DNA from: Idiomarina piscisalsi
GTDB taxonomy: Bacteria; Pseudomonadota; Gammaproteobacteria; Enterobacterales; Alteromonadaceae
Reading direction: 5' to 3'
Assembly (NCBI RefSeq): GCF_003987095.1
Contig: NZ_PIQA01000007.1
Coordinates: forward strand, 1 to 33,096
Length of the DNA: 33,096 bases
Position numbers and translations under genes: made by a program. Shown here one piece after another: positions 9,677 to 18,540 of the stretch. Each line of letters starts with the position of its first letter. Position 1 is the stretch's first letter. The notes under the pieces are model-generated. The model was not told where the DNA came from and made no database searches. It saw nothing but the letters and a program-made list of their open reading frames with translations.

Positions 9677-11702
9677 GCGTAAAATTTGGTTCAAGGTTAA
9701 CCCCAAAGTCTTCCTGCAGCTTCGTTAAATTAGGGTTATAGGCTGGGTCGTGTTTTATCAGTTCGGCCCACTGCTTTTGCATATAGGTTACCTCGCCGCG
9801 CTCACGGGCTTTTTTCTCGGGCGTGTCTTCTTTGCCTCGTGTTTTTGACTCAAAATGATACAGCTCTGCGTATGGAGTCCACACCGTACGATACCCTGCT
9901 GCCAGCGCTTTTAAGCATAAGTCCACGTCATTAAATGCTACCTTCAGCTCTTTTTCGTTGAAGCCACCTACCTTGTTGAAAACTGACGCTTTCATCATTA
10001 AACAAGCAGCAGTGACAGCACTGTAATTCTGTAAACTGGCCAGGCGTTGGCAGTAGCCCGGCGAATGGCGGATAAAGTTTTTATGGCCATGGCCAGCCAG
10101 CCCCCAAAGCCCGAGCACAACCCCGGCGTGTTGTACGGTATTGTCGGGGTAATACAGTTTAGCACCAACACACCCCACCCCAGAGCGCTGCGCCTGTTGC
10201 GCCATTTCCCCAAGCCAACTGCCATTAATAACTTCGGTGTCGTTATTTAAAAAGCAAAGCAGCTCGCCCTGGGCGTGAGTGACCGCAAAGTTATTGATGG
10301 CTGAGTAATTAAACGGCGCGTCGTAGCGAATGACCCGCACCTTAGGTTCTTTTTGAATGTCTTCAAACCATTTCAGCGTTTGTGGGCAGTCGCTTTGGTT
10401 GTCGACAATAATAATTTCAAAGCTATTGAATTCAGTTTTTTGCAGCACGCTGTTAATGCAATTTTGGGTTATGTCTAAGGCATTGCGTGTTGGCACAATA
10501 ATACTAATAAGTGGTTTATCTGCCGGGCCCGGGGTAATGCCAAAGTTTATTTTTCGCACACCGCTTTCAACCGCTGATGCAAATGACTCAACCGTGTCAC
10601 CTTGTTGTGTTAGCCAATGGGAAACCGCTTGCTGGCGGTTTGTTTCAATTGTAGCCATGGGGTCATCAATAGCCACTTGTGGGGTGTGATGCTCAAGAAT
10701 AACCGGAATATGCAAAACCTTCGGTTGGTGTCCCAGCGACTTAACCGCTTCGACTAACCTGATATAGTGGTCGTTTGTGTTTTTCACCCTGTTATAAGCG
10801 TTCTTTAAACAGCGGCCTTTAATGGCGTAAGCCGGGCCAATATAGTCTTGCGCGGCCAATAAGTCTGGGCTCCAGTCGGGCTTAAAATGAGGCAGTACGC
10901 GCTCGTCCTGTTCATTAATATGGTCGTGATCCCAGTAGATAATGTCGGCATGTTTTTGATCCGCGACAACCGTGGCTGCATGCAGCAGTTGCTCGAACTG
11001 TTTCGTATAAATGACACCGTCCGCGGGGGTGTGATACCACTGGTCAGACTTAATGTCGCTGACATTCTCTGGTAGCGCTGCCGTTTTCTGGCTGTCCGTT
11101 GTCTTGTAATGAGCCAGTAAGGCTTCGCGAGTTTTTGATTCGCTGTGCAAGCGCCAGTAATTAAAAGGTTCACAACTTATCAGCTGGTGCTGTAGAAGTG
11201 GTTGATACGCTTGTACCAGCTTGCGCAAGGCATGTGAGCGCCCACGACGTTTTTGACGAGCACGAGTCAGGCGGTAAATTTGTGACGCATTATGCCCATT
11301 AGCTTTGTCTCTTCGAGCCACCGTTTGTAGCATAAAAAACCAGGCTTTGACGGCAGAAATAGGCTTTATGCGAATAGAGAACAGAGGCTTCTCGTCCATT
11401 TCAACTCCTACCGGGGGAACCCAGTCCATGGTTAGAGTTTGTAGAGGGTTATGGCGGTAGAATACCAGTGAGGCTTTCTTTGGGTCGTTGTAGTGCAGTG
11501 GCACACCTTGTAAGTGATGGTTCTGACGCGCCATAATCATGCCTTGGTGCGCTAGGAATTGCTCTGCTGCTTCATTTTTCGCAATAACGACAATGCGCTG
11601 CCATCCGAGCTTTGAAGTCGATAGGTTGTGGAGAATATGTTGGTTAACATGGCTGTTTACAGACCAGTGTCGGCTTTTTACAAGCAGTTGAATTGTACTC
11701 AT
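9666..11702 (-). CDS. GT2 glycosyltransferase with a degenerate first GT2 unit
   Basis: Glycosyltransferase with one complete GT2 domain at about 398-640 of the longest frame: SIIVPTRNA (407-415), IIVDNQS (438-444), NNDTEV (493-498) and FNDVDLCLK (597-605). It resembles O-antigen/rhamnan transferases that carry two GT2 domains in tandem. Residues about 235-350 look like the back half of a first GT2 domain (ADIIYWDHDHINE, FKPDWSPDLLAAQDYIG), but the nucleotide-binding front half is not recognisable. ATG 11723 would give 685 residues. I prefer ATG 11702 (678 residues) because it overlaps the upstream stop as ATGA, although neither start has a strong ribosome-binding site. Last gene of a three-gene minus-strand unit. 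Confidence 0.83.
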   Translation of the reverse strand: MSTIQLLVKSRHWSVNSHVNQHILHNLSTSKLGWQRIVVIAKNEAAEQFLAHQGMIMARQNHHLQGVPLHYNDPKKASLVFYRHNPLQTLTMDWVPPVGVEMDEKPLFSIRIKPISAVKAWFFMLQTVARRDKANGHNASQIYRLTRARQKRRGRSHALRKLVQAYQPLLQHQLISCEPFNYWRLHSESKTREALLAHYKTTDSQKTAALPENVSDIKSDQWYHTPADGVIYTKQFEQLLHAATVVADQKHADIIYWDHDHINEQDERVLPHFKPDWSPDLLAAQDYIGPAYAIKGRCLKNAYNRVKNTNDHYIRLVEAVKSLGHQPKVLHIPVILEHHTPQVAIDDPMATIETNRQQAVSHWLTQQGDTVESFASAVESGVRKINFGITPGPADKPLISIIVPTRNALDITQNCINSVLQKTEFNSFEIIIVDNQSDCPQTLKWFEDIQKEPKVRVIRYDAPFNYSAINNFAVTHAQGELLCFLNNDTEVINGSWLGEMAQQAQRSGVGCVGAKLYYPDNTVQHAGVVLGLWGLAGHGHKNFIRHSPGYCQRLASLQNYSAVTAACLMMKASVFNKVGGFNEKELKVAFNDVDLCLKALAAGYRTVWTPYAELYHFESKTRGKEDTPEKKARERGEVTYMQKQWAELIKHDPAYNPNLTKLQEDFGVNLEPNFTLKP

Positions 11703-12610
11703 AAGCGATGTTGCTGCATCCATTCCGTCATTATTTTGCTCTCGGCGCTCCAGTTGTGACGACTGACCGCTTGGTGCCCTTTTATGGCATGGTGGTAAGG
11801 AGAACCTTCTTGCACGCCAAACCCCGTAATACTTAACTGTTTTGTCGGCAGCTGTTTTAAAAGTTGCACCACTAAAAAGCCAGCACTTGGTGGGGCGCTA
11901 AGCAATTCAACACAGTGCTTCCAATAGTTTAAAGGCACGCCTATAACCTTGCCGCTATGGCTTTGAAGGATGCGCCAATTTTGTTGCCACCATAGCATAT
12001 TAGGACCTGTCACTATGACAAATTCAACGTTGGCGGGGACTGGGCCTTGGTATCCAGGCGCCATTACCCAGATATCGAGTCGGTTTCCAATGTCGCGTTC
12101 TCTAGTGTGCTCACTGGCGTATTGATTAAAGCGCACCACAATATCGTTGGTGTCTATTTGTGCGCCTTGAGCCTGGCCAGCTAAGTTTGGGCTGTTGCCA
12201 ACCACCACCACATTAGCGTTACTGAGGCGTTGCTGCAATTTCTGAAAGTGCTGTGCTTCGTGCTGCCGCCAGGCCGTGACTTTCTGTTGAAACGGTGTTT
12301 TGACGGCGGGGTTAGCAAAGTTGCCTTTAGTCTCGTCAATTAAGTTTCTCAATTGTCGGGCACGATGCCCATATAGTTTGTGTTTAAACCGCTGCAGCCA
12401 GTTTTTGTGACGCCAATCCTGTGCCAGTTGCAGATGCGCCGGAGACAGCGGGTATCCTAGCTGGCGTTTAAATATCATATAGTCTAACCAGCACTCAAAG
12501 CTTTGTTGTTGCTGCCAGTGGTAGCGAAAGCTGTGCAATAACTCACAGTCATAACGTCCGGCCTGACTGGCTTGCTTAGCGCCGGTGACTGTTCTGAACT
12601 CTGAATTCAT
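11699..12610 (-). CDS. GT29 (sialyltransferase)-like glycosyltransferase
   Basis: Shows the three sialyl-motif patterns of family GT29. An L-like motif at about 134-162 has VVVVGNSPNL, then IDTNDIVVRFN. An S-like motif at about 239-265 has PPSAGFLVVQLL and ITGFG. A VS motif H-x4-E is at His285-Glu290 (HNWSAE). GT29 enzymes move CMP-activated nonulosonic acids; bacterial relatives exist in capsule and LPS loci, and some may use Kdo or other donors. No CMP-sugar synthetase is in the window, so donor identity is open. The first 130 residues are helical and not recognised. ATG 12610 is chosen over an upstream GTG (12634) because it overlaps the preceding stop as ATGA. 303 residues. Confidence 0.75.
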   Translation of the reverse strand: MNSEFRTVTGAKQASQAGRYDCELLHSFRYHWQQQQSFECWLDYMIFKRQLGYPLSPAHLQLAQDWRHKNWLQRFKHKLYGHRARQLRNLIDETKGNFANPAVKTPFQQKVTAWRQHEAQHFQKLQQRLSNANVVVVGNSPNLAGQAQGAQIDTNDIVVRFNQYASEHTRERDIGNRLDIWVMAPGYQGPVPANVEFVIVTGPNMLWWQQNWRILQSHSGKVIGVPLNYWKHCVELLSAPPSAGFLVVQLLKQLPTKQLSITGFGVQEGSPYHHAIKGHQAVSRHNWSAESKIMTEWMQQHRL

Positions 12611-13689
12611 TGTGACAGGCTCTGCTGGTAGCACGTGAGTATATCGGCTGCGTGCTGCTCTGGAGTGTATTGTTCAAGTACTTGCTTGCGCAAACAATGG
12701 TTTTGTTCACGCCGCAGATAGCCGGTTGTTAACTGCTGATACCAGTCGTCGCTGCTGTTTGCAAGCTGAACACCTGGCTGTGTGAACCGTTGCATGTCAG
12801 GAATAGCAGAGGCAATAACGGGTCGGTTGAAGAAATTTGCTTCAATAGCTTTCAGGGCTGACTTGCAACGATTGAACACCGTGTCTTGTAATGGCGCAAG
12901 TTGCAAGTGGCCGCTGTTCACTACTTGCCAATAGTTGTCATAAGGTTGTTTTTCCTGCCATTGTATCTGTTTAGACAGTGCTTTTAACCGTTTGGGGAAA
13001 CGTTCTTCCTCAAGTACTCCGGTAATGTTTAATTGGGCATCCGGGTGCTCTGTTAAAAAGTCAGCCAGTGGCTCTGTTATAAGTGCAAAGTCTTTGTCAT
13101 GACTGCGGGTTCCAGGCAAGTAGCAAACGGTGAATGTGTCTGAGCTTTCTGGTGTTGGGTTTTTGTCACGCCATAAATAGTGCGGTGAGTTTGGCATCCA
13201 GAATACCCTGTCAGGGTCAAACCGTTCATCTGCATATTCTTTTAACGGCAGTGTTGAGACCGTTAGTACATTAAAGTAGTTTAGGGTTTTAGCATGCTGC
13301 GCAAAGGTTTTATAGGTCTGCTCGAGCGACACATAATCATTAATGACGCCGGGGCTGAATTCGGCATATGCTGGGTCAAAAACTAAGTCGTCGAAGTCGG
13401 CAATTAACATAGCACCTTGTTTTCTGCGCTTTTTGAGCTCAGCAGACAACAGCCAACGAGACTTTAAGTCTCTAAAACATGGACGGTGAAAAATAATTAG
13501 GTCGACAGGATTTTTTTGTTGGCTAAGCTCTTTATAATGAATGCATGTGACATCATGGCCTTTATCGCTAAGCGCTAATGCGGGGTTTTGGCAACGATAA
13601 ATAAAAGCCGGATCAGACAAAAACTTCGCGGCGTTTTTATTGCCAGCCACGAATAAAATTCGTAACGGGGTTGGGTATTCATTAGCCAA
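12607..13689 (-). CDS. GT4-like glycosyltransferase, TTG start
   Basis: A 360-residue GT-B-type glycosyltransferase. Visible landmarks are ILFVAGN at 11-17, ADFDDLVFDP at 97-106, the interdomain YLPGTRSHDKDF at 190-201, and the donor-site stretch LAPLQDTVFNRCKS at 264-277 leading into KAIE. These fit single-domain GT4-like transferases from capsule/LPS loci; the sugar cannot be told. No in-frame ATG lies near the N-terminus. The TTG at 13689 is preceded by AAGGA with 9 bases spacing, which supports it as the start. First gene of the minus-strand unit, divergent from kpsC across 61 bases. Confidence 0.8.
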   Translation of the reverse strand: MANEYPTPLRILFVAGNKNAAKFLSDPAFIYRCQNPALALSDKGHDVTCIHYKELSQQKNPVDLIIFHRPCFRDLKSRWLLSAELKKRRKQGAMLIADFDDLVFDPAYAEFSPGVINDYVSLEQTYKTFAQHAKTLNYFNVLTVSTLPLKEYADERFDPDRVFWMPNSPHYLWRDKNPTPESSDTFTVCYLPGTRSHDKDFALITEPLADFLTEHPDAQLNITGVLEEERFPKRLKALSKQIQWQEKQPYDNYWQVVNSGHLQLAPLQDTVFNRCKSALKAIEANFFNRPVIASAIPDMQRFTQPGVQLANSSDDWYQQLTTGYLRREQNHCLRKQVLEQYTPEQHAADILTCYQQSLSQ

Positions 13690-13750
13690 AAGTTGTCGTC
13701 CTTGTCGTTCTTAATGCGGTAATAATACGCTGTTATTGTAGTTAACCGTT
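13690..13750. promoter_or_regulatory. Divergent intergenic region between glycosyltransferase unit and kpsC
   Basis: AT-rich 61-base gap that must carry the leftward promoter for the three-transferase unit and possibly a rightward one for kpsC. TAATAC (13723-13728) and its neighbourhood could serve as a -10 element, but no convincing -35 pair is visible in either direction. It also holds the AAGGA ribosome-binding site of the leftward TTG start. Confidence 0.35.
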
Positions 13751-15772
13751 ATGGTAAAAGGAAATACCTCTTTGCGAAACAAAAACAATTATATTTCGGT
13801 GTCTCCAGCATTAAGAAAAGTAAAGCATTTAGCCCCTATGCTGGGTGCTGATATTAGCTTTGTTGGACGGATTAAGCGCTATATAAACGTCAGAAACAGC
13901 CGGGGAAAAGCTGTTTTGGCTTGGGGGCGAAAACCTTCTTCCCTGGTTGCCGCTCGTTACGCCAAGCGACACCGCTTACCGTTGTTGCGTATTGAAGACG
14001 CATTTTTGCGATCGGTCGAGTTGGGCGCTCACTGTCCGCCTCTGGGTGTTGTGGCGGATTCAGAGGGCATTTACTACGATGCTCGTTCGGCGTCAGAATT
14101 GGAAGCATTTATTCTACAGCCGTTAGATGAAGAACAGCAGCAACGCGCTAACACTATTCAAAACAGGTGGTGTGAGTTAAAGCTATCAAAATACAACCTT
14201 CATAGAAGTCATAATGTCGATTATGGTCGGCCTTATGTGCTTTTGGTCGACCAAACGGCGGGCGATGCGTCTATCAATTATGGGTTGGCGTCGGCTGAGT
14301 CGTTTCAGGAAATGCTTTCTGTGGCGAAACAACGTTTTCCAGACCATTTATTGGTCATAAAAACGCACCCAGACGTTATTGCCGGTTTGAAGCAAGGCCA
14401 TTTCAATATCGAGAAACTCGCGAATGAGCCTAATGTCAGGCTTGAAGGTCGCGCCTTACATACGCCGGATATTATTGAAGGCGCAGATGCCGTTTTTTGT
14501 GTGACCTCTCAGGTAGGCTTTGAGGCCTTGTTATGGGGAAAAACCGTTTATACCTTTGGTATGCCGTTTTATGCTGGTTGGGGGCTGACTAACGATGCCC
14601 TGAAAGCCCCTTCGCGTCGAAAGCCGGTGTCGTTGCAACAGTTGCTATACGCTGCGTTGGTGCGTTACGCACGTTATTGGCACCCCGAGAAGCAGGCGGC
14701 ATGTCAGGTTGAAGAGCTGATGGAGTGGATTGGTCAACAGCGCATCTGGCGCCAACGCTTTCCTGAAAAGCTGTTGGCAGAACGCTTTCCGCGCTGGAAA
14801 CGTGAGTATTTGAAGACTTTTTTTTCGGGCACACAGCTACAATTCATGCCACGTGGTGAAGCATTGCCCGAGAATGGACCTTGTGTGGTTTGGGGGCGTC
14901 AAGAGAAGCCTAATTGTTTGTGTGTTGAGGATGGTTTTATTCGTTCAGTAGGGCTGGGAGCCGACTTAACGGCGCCAAAGTCTTGGGTTATTGATGATAT
15001 GGGCATGTATTACGATGCCACCCGCCCTTCACGACTTGAAGCTATTTTGAATGACTATGAGTTTTCTGAGGAAGAACTTAGCCGAGCCGACGCCTTGGTT
15101 GAGCGCCTAGTGAAAGAGCAGGTGAGTAAATACAATGTTGGAGACAACAGTTGGAAGCGTCCTAAAATGGCGAAAACAGTAATTTTAGTGCCAGGTCAGG
15201 TGGAATCAGATGCGTCCATTCAATATGGCTCGCCGCACTTAAAGCAGAATGTTGAGCTGTTGGCTCAGGTAAGAAAGCGTAACCCGGACGCTCATATTGT
15301 TTACAAGCCGCATCCGGATGTAGTGGCGGGTCTGCGTAACCCTGACTCTAATGAATCGGAGCAGGTTCAGTTTTGTGATGAAATTGTTATACGTGATAAT
15401 ATGGCGTCCTTATTAGAAAAATTAGCGCCTGGTGACGAAGTGCATACTATGACTTCGTTGACGGGGTTTGAGGCTTTGCTAAGAGGTGTTCGGGTATGTT
15501 GTTATGGACAGCCTTTTTACTCTGGCTGGGGGCTTACTCAAGATTTATATCCTAATCTGCGCAGGCAGAAAACGCGCAGTTTGTACGAGTTAGTGGCGGC
15601 AACATTAATTATTTACCCACGTTACCTAAGCTCTAATAGTAGGCGCTTGACGTCGGTGGAACAGGCGCTAAACGAGATAGCCGAAGAGCGGAAAGTGCTG
15701 CAAACAGCGACGCTGCTTTTCCGTATTCGTAGAAGCATGAAGCGAAAAGTGTTGCGATTAAAACGCTTTTAG
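13751..15772 (+). CDS. kpsC: KpsC-like capsule linker beta-Kdo transferase, two homologous halves
   Basis: Homolog of KpsC/LipA. In ABC-exported (group 2-like) capsules this enzyme extends the poly-Kdo linker on lyso-phosphatidylglycerol at the inner face of the cytoplasmic membrane. The 673 residues are two copies of the same fold: IEDAFLRSVELG (81-92) with VEDGFIRSVGLG (392-403); GDASINYG (171-178) with SDASIQYG (486-493); KTHPDV (204-209) with YKPHPDV (518-524); and GFEALLWG, FYAGWGLT with GFEALLRG, FYSGWGLT. Both copies look intact. ATG 13751 lacks a clear ribosome-binding site, while an in-frame TTG at 13772 follows AAAGGA, so the start is uncertain by 7 codons. Partners kpsS and kpsMTED are not in the window. 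Confidence 0.9.
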   Translation: MVKGNTSLRNKNNYISVSPALRKVKHLAPMLGADISFVGRIKRYINVRNSRGKAVLAWGRKPSSLVAARYAKRHRLPLLRIEDAFLRSVELGAHCPPLGVVADSEGIYYDARSASELEAFILQPLDEEQQQRANTIQNRWCELKLSKYNLHRSHNVDYGRPYVLLVDQTAGDASINYGLASAESFQEMLSVAKQRFPDHLLVIKTHPDVIAGLKQGHFNIEKLANEPNVRLEGRALHTPDIIEGADAVFCVTSQVGFEALLWGKTVYTFGMPFYAGWGLTNDALKAPSRRKPVSLQQLLYAALVRYARYWHPEKQAACQVEELMEWIGQQRIWRQRFPEKLLAERFPRWKREYLKTFFSGTQLQFMPRGEALPENGPCVVWGRQEKPNCLCVEDGFIRSVGLGADLTAPKSWVIDDMGMYYDATRPSRLEAILNDYEFSEEELSRADALVERLVKEQVSKYNVGDNSWKRPKMAKTVILVPGQVESDASIQYGSPHLKQNVELLAQVRKRNPDAHIVYKPHPDVVAGLRNPDSNESEQVQFCDEIVIRDNMASLLEKLAPGDEVHTMTSLTGFEALLRGVRVCCYGQPFYSGWGLTQDLYPNLRRQKTRSLYELVAATLIIYPRYLSSNSRRLTSVEQALNEIAEERKVLQTATLLFRIRRSMKRKVLRLKRF

Positions 15773-15787
15773 ACAACGGATGTATGA

Positions 15788-16858
15788 ATGACTGAACTTT
15801 CCTGGCTAGCCATTTTCCTGAGCTTTTTTGTGAGTGCTTCGGCACTTATTGCTTTCCGTAAAGTGGCCCCTTCATGGGGGTTGCTTGATAAGCCTTCCGA
15901 ACGAAAGTTACATACGATTCACTCGCCGTTAATTGGTGGTTTGACGGTCGCTTGTGGCATTGCAGCGAGTGCAGCCTTATGGTTACCGCTGAGCACTTTA
16001 ACGGTATCTTTTTTGGTCGGTGCAGGGCTTATTATTCTTATAGGATTGCTGGACGATATTTACGATGTAAGTGTTGGTGTCCGTCTTATAGGTCAGATAG
16101 GTGTTGCCTGTATTGTGACAGTTTATGGTGATGCCTACTTAGTCTCGTTAGGTAACTTAATGGCTTTGGGAGATATCCAGTTGGGCCTGCTCGCCGTGCC
16201 GTTTACAGTGGTGGCCTTTGTCGGTGTTATGAACGCATTCAACATGATAGACGGCATTGACGGGCTGCTTGGTGTGAGCTCATTAGTTGCTTTGACAAGT
16301 TTTACAATACTAAGTTATTTGGCAGGTAATTCACTGCTTGTGTGGTTAGGTGGGGTATGTATTGCGTCTGTTCTTCCTTATTTTATGAGTAACCTTCAGG
16401 CTGACAGTCACTCATTTAAAGTGTTTATGGGAGATGCCGGGTCATTACTGATGGGGTTTGTTTTGACGTGGCTGTTTATTGTCGGTTCGCAGCCTCACTT
16501 AAGCAATAAGGTTATTGAACCTGTAACCGCCTTGTTTTTAATTGCCATTCCGTTAATGGATATTGTGACTGTCTTAGCTCGACGCCTGAAACAGAAGCGA
16601 AGCCCTTGGCTGGCTGACCGCCAGCATATACATCACTTGTTTGAAAAAGCCGGCTATTCGCAACGACAAACGTTAGTGATATTGACGCTGATAATGTTTG
16701 GTGTGGCGTTTATTGGAGGCGCGCTTCAGTATGCTGAGGTAGTAGTTTGGCTTAGAGTGAGTGTACTGCTATTGCTGATAATCGGGTTTATAGCGCTGAC
16801 CAAGTTGTTAAAAATTAGAATGACCAGACTGCAGAACATGCAAGCCAATGTAAATTAG
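15788..16858 (+). CDS. wecA: Polyprenyl-phosphate GlcNAc-1-phosphate transferase (WecA-like)
   Basis: Integral membrane phosphoglycosyltransferase of the MraY/WecA superfamily; it starts lipid-linked glycans by moving a HexNAc-1-phosphate from a UDP-sugar onto undecaprenyl phosphate. Hallmarks are the metal-binding LLDDIYDVS (87-95), NAFNMIDGIDGL (149-160), FMGDAGS (213-219) and the cytosolic DRQHIHHLF loop with the HxHH-type motif. About ten hydrophobic segments fit the family, and 356 residues is the usual size. It sits 15 bases after kpsC and 11 bases before galE. Whether the substrate is UDP-GlcNAc or another UDP-HexNAc cannot be read. Its presence suggests an undecaprenyl-linked repeat unit is made at this locus. 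Confidence 0.88.
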   Translation: MTELSWLAIFLSFFVSASALIAFRKVAPSWGLLDKPSERKLHTIHSPLIGGLTVACGIAASAALWLPLSTLTVSFLVGAGLIILIGLLDDIYDVSVGVRLIGQIGVACIVTVYGDAYLVSLGNLMALGDIQLGLLAVPFTVVAFVGVMNAFNMIDGIDGLLGVSSLVALTSFTILSYLAGNSLLVWLGGVCIASVLPYFMSNLQADSHSFKVFMGDAGSLLMGFVLTWLFIVGSQPHLSNKVIEPVTALFLIAIPLMDIVTVLARRLKQKRSPWLADRQHIHHLFEKAGYSQRQTLVILTLIMFGVAFIGGALQYAEVVVWLRVSVLLLLIIGFIALTKLLKIRMTRLQNMQANVN

Positions 16859-16869
16859 GGACGATTATT

Positions 16870-17883
16870 ATGACTATTTTAGTAACAGGAGGTGCCGGAT
16901 ACATTGGCTCCCATACCGTATTGGAATTATTGACCAGTGGCTATGATGTTGTTGTGTTAGATAATCTCTGTAACGCCAGTGCAGAAAGCCTTAAACGTGT
17001 TGAGCTGTTAACGGGGAAAACCGTGACCTTTTATAAAGCCGACATTCGTGATAGGGCGGCAGTGGATGGCATTTTTGAACGTCACCGTATTGAGGCGGTA
17101 ATTCACTTTGCTGGTTTAAAGGCGGTTGGCGAAAGCACTGCTAAACCCTTAGATTACTATTCGGTTAATGTCAGTGGCAGTGTGGTTTTAGCGCAGGCTA
17201 TGGCGGCTGCTGGTGTGACGAAGTTGATTTTTTCGTCGTCAGCGACGGTTTATGGCGAAGATGCACCAGTTCCTTACCGGGAAGATATGCCTAGAGGGAA
17301 AACAAGCAACCCGTACGGCACATCTAAAGCCATGGTTGAGCAGATACTGACAGATATCAGTTTCGCAGACGAGCGGTGGTCGGCGGTGCTACTGCGTTAT
17401 TTTAACCCTTTTGGTGCGCACCTGTCGGGGCAAATAGGTGAAGATCCGCAAGGTGTTCCGAATAATTTGATGCCGTTTATTGCTCAGGTAGCCGTAGGGC
17501 GACGGGAGAGTTTGTCTATTTTTGGTGATGACTATGACACTAAGGATGGCACTTGCGAAAGAGACTATCTACACGTTGTGGATTTGGCAAAAGGCCATGT
17601 GCTTGCTCTTAAGGCAACGGAACAGTCAGGCACTCATATTTATAACTTAGGGACCGGTAAGGCGACGTCAGTTAAGCAAGTGGTTCAGGCTTTTGAACGG
17701 GTTACCGGCGTGACCATTCCTTATAGCATTGCACCGCGACGTGCGGGAGATTTACCCGCATTTTGGGCCGAAGCGAGTAAAGCATTTAGCGAACTGGGTT
17801 GGCGAGCTGAAATGGGCATTGACGATATGATGCGTGATACTTGGCGATGGCAGCAGAATAACCCAAACGGCTACCGTGGGTAA
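16870..17883 (+). CDS. galE: UDP-glucose 4-epimerase
   Basis: Interconverts UDP-glucose and UDP-galactose with tightly bound NAD. Rossmann motif GGAGYIGSH sits at residues 7-15, the SSSATVYG strand near 122-129, and the catalytic YGTSK (YxxxK) near 149-153, followed by LLRYFNPFGAH. The 337-residue length is that of GalE itself. Placed between wecA-like and cysC, it most likely supplies UDP-Gal (or UDP-GalNAc) to this glycan locus. A ribosome-binding site (AGGGA) precedes the ATG. Confidence 0.93.
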   Translation: MTILVTGGAGYIGSHTVLELLTSGYDVVVLDNLCNASAESLKRVELLTGKTVTFYKADIRDRAAVDGIFERHRIEAVIHFAGLKAVGESTAKPLDYYSVNVSGSVVLAQAMAAAGVTKLIFSSSATVYGEDAPVPYREDMPRGKTSNPYGTSKAMVEQILTDISFADERWSAVLLRYFNPFGAHLSGQIGEDPQGVPNNLMPFIAQVAVGRRESLSIFGDDYDTKDGTCERDYLHVVDLAKGHVLALKATEQSGTHIYNLGTGKATSVKQVVQAFERVTGVTIPYSIAPRRAGDLPAFWAEASKAFSELGWRAEMGIDDMMRDTWRWQQNNPNGYRG

Positions 17884-17943
17884 GCTACGCAAGGCGCTTC
17901 ATTTACGGTACAATTCGATTATCATTTTTTTAAAGAAACAACC

Positions 17944-18540
17944 ATGACAGAAAACATTGTTTGGCATGATGCCGCTGTCTCGCACCACGACCGTGTGACC
18001 CAGAAAAAACACCAACCGGCGTTGCTTTGGTATACCGGCTTAAGTGGCTCGGGTAAGTCCACCATTGCAAACGCTGTGGACAGGAAGCTGTTTGAGTTAA
18101 GTTGCCACACCTATTTGTTAGATGGCGACAACGTGCGTCATGGCCTGAATAAAGACTTGGGGTTTAATGACACCGACCGTGTTGAAAATATTCGACGTAT
18201 TACCGAAGTTAGCCGCTTGTTTTTAGATGCAGGCTTAATAGTCGGAACGGCGTTTATTTCTCCTTTTATTGCGGACAGGGCACAAGCGCGTGAACTGGCG
18301 GGTGAGCATTTTATTGAGGTGTTTGTTGATACGCCTTTGGAAATTTGCGAACAACGCGACCCCAAAGGTTTATACAAAAAGGCGCGTGCCGGCGATATTC
18401 CTCACTTTACGGGGATTTCTTCGCCTTATGAGGCACCAGAGAAGCCCGAAGTGCATTTAAGAACAGATGAAATGACAATAGAGCAAGCCGCTGAACAAGT
18501 GGTGCAGTATTTGAAAGGACAAGGGATTATCCATGCTTGA
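17944..18540 (+). CDS. cysC: Adenylylsulfate (APS) kinase
   Basis: Phosphorylates APS at the 3' position to give PAPS, the donor for sulfotransferases and for assimilatory reduction. The Walker A loop GLSGSGKST is at 32-40, then LLDGDNVRHGLNKDLGF, and the SRLFLDAG and FISPF segments, followed by DTPLEICEQRDPKGLYKKAR. At 198 residues it is the single-domain enzyme. It completes the pathway begun by cysDN some 14 kb upstream, with the glycan genes lying between. It overlaps cysQ by 8 bases. The 60 bases upstream contain no obvious promoter, so it may be read from the kpsC-wecA-galE transcript. Confidence 0.96.
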   Translation: MTENIVWHDAAVSHHDRVTQKKHQPALLWYTGLSGSGKSTIANAVDRKLFELSCHTYLLDGDNVRHGLNKDLGFNDTDRVENIRRITEVSRLFLDAGLIVGTAFISPFIADRAQARELAGEHFIEVFVDTPLEICEQRDPKGLYKKARAGDIPHFTGISSPYEAPEKPEVHLRTDEMTIEQAAEQVVQYLKGQGIIHA

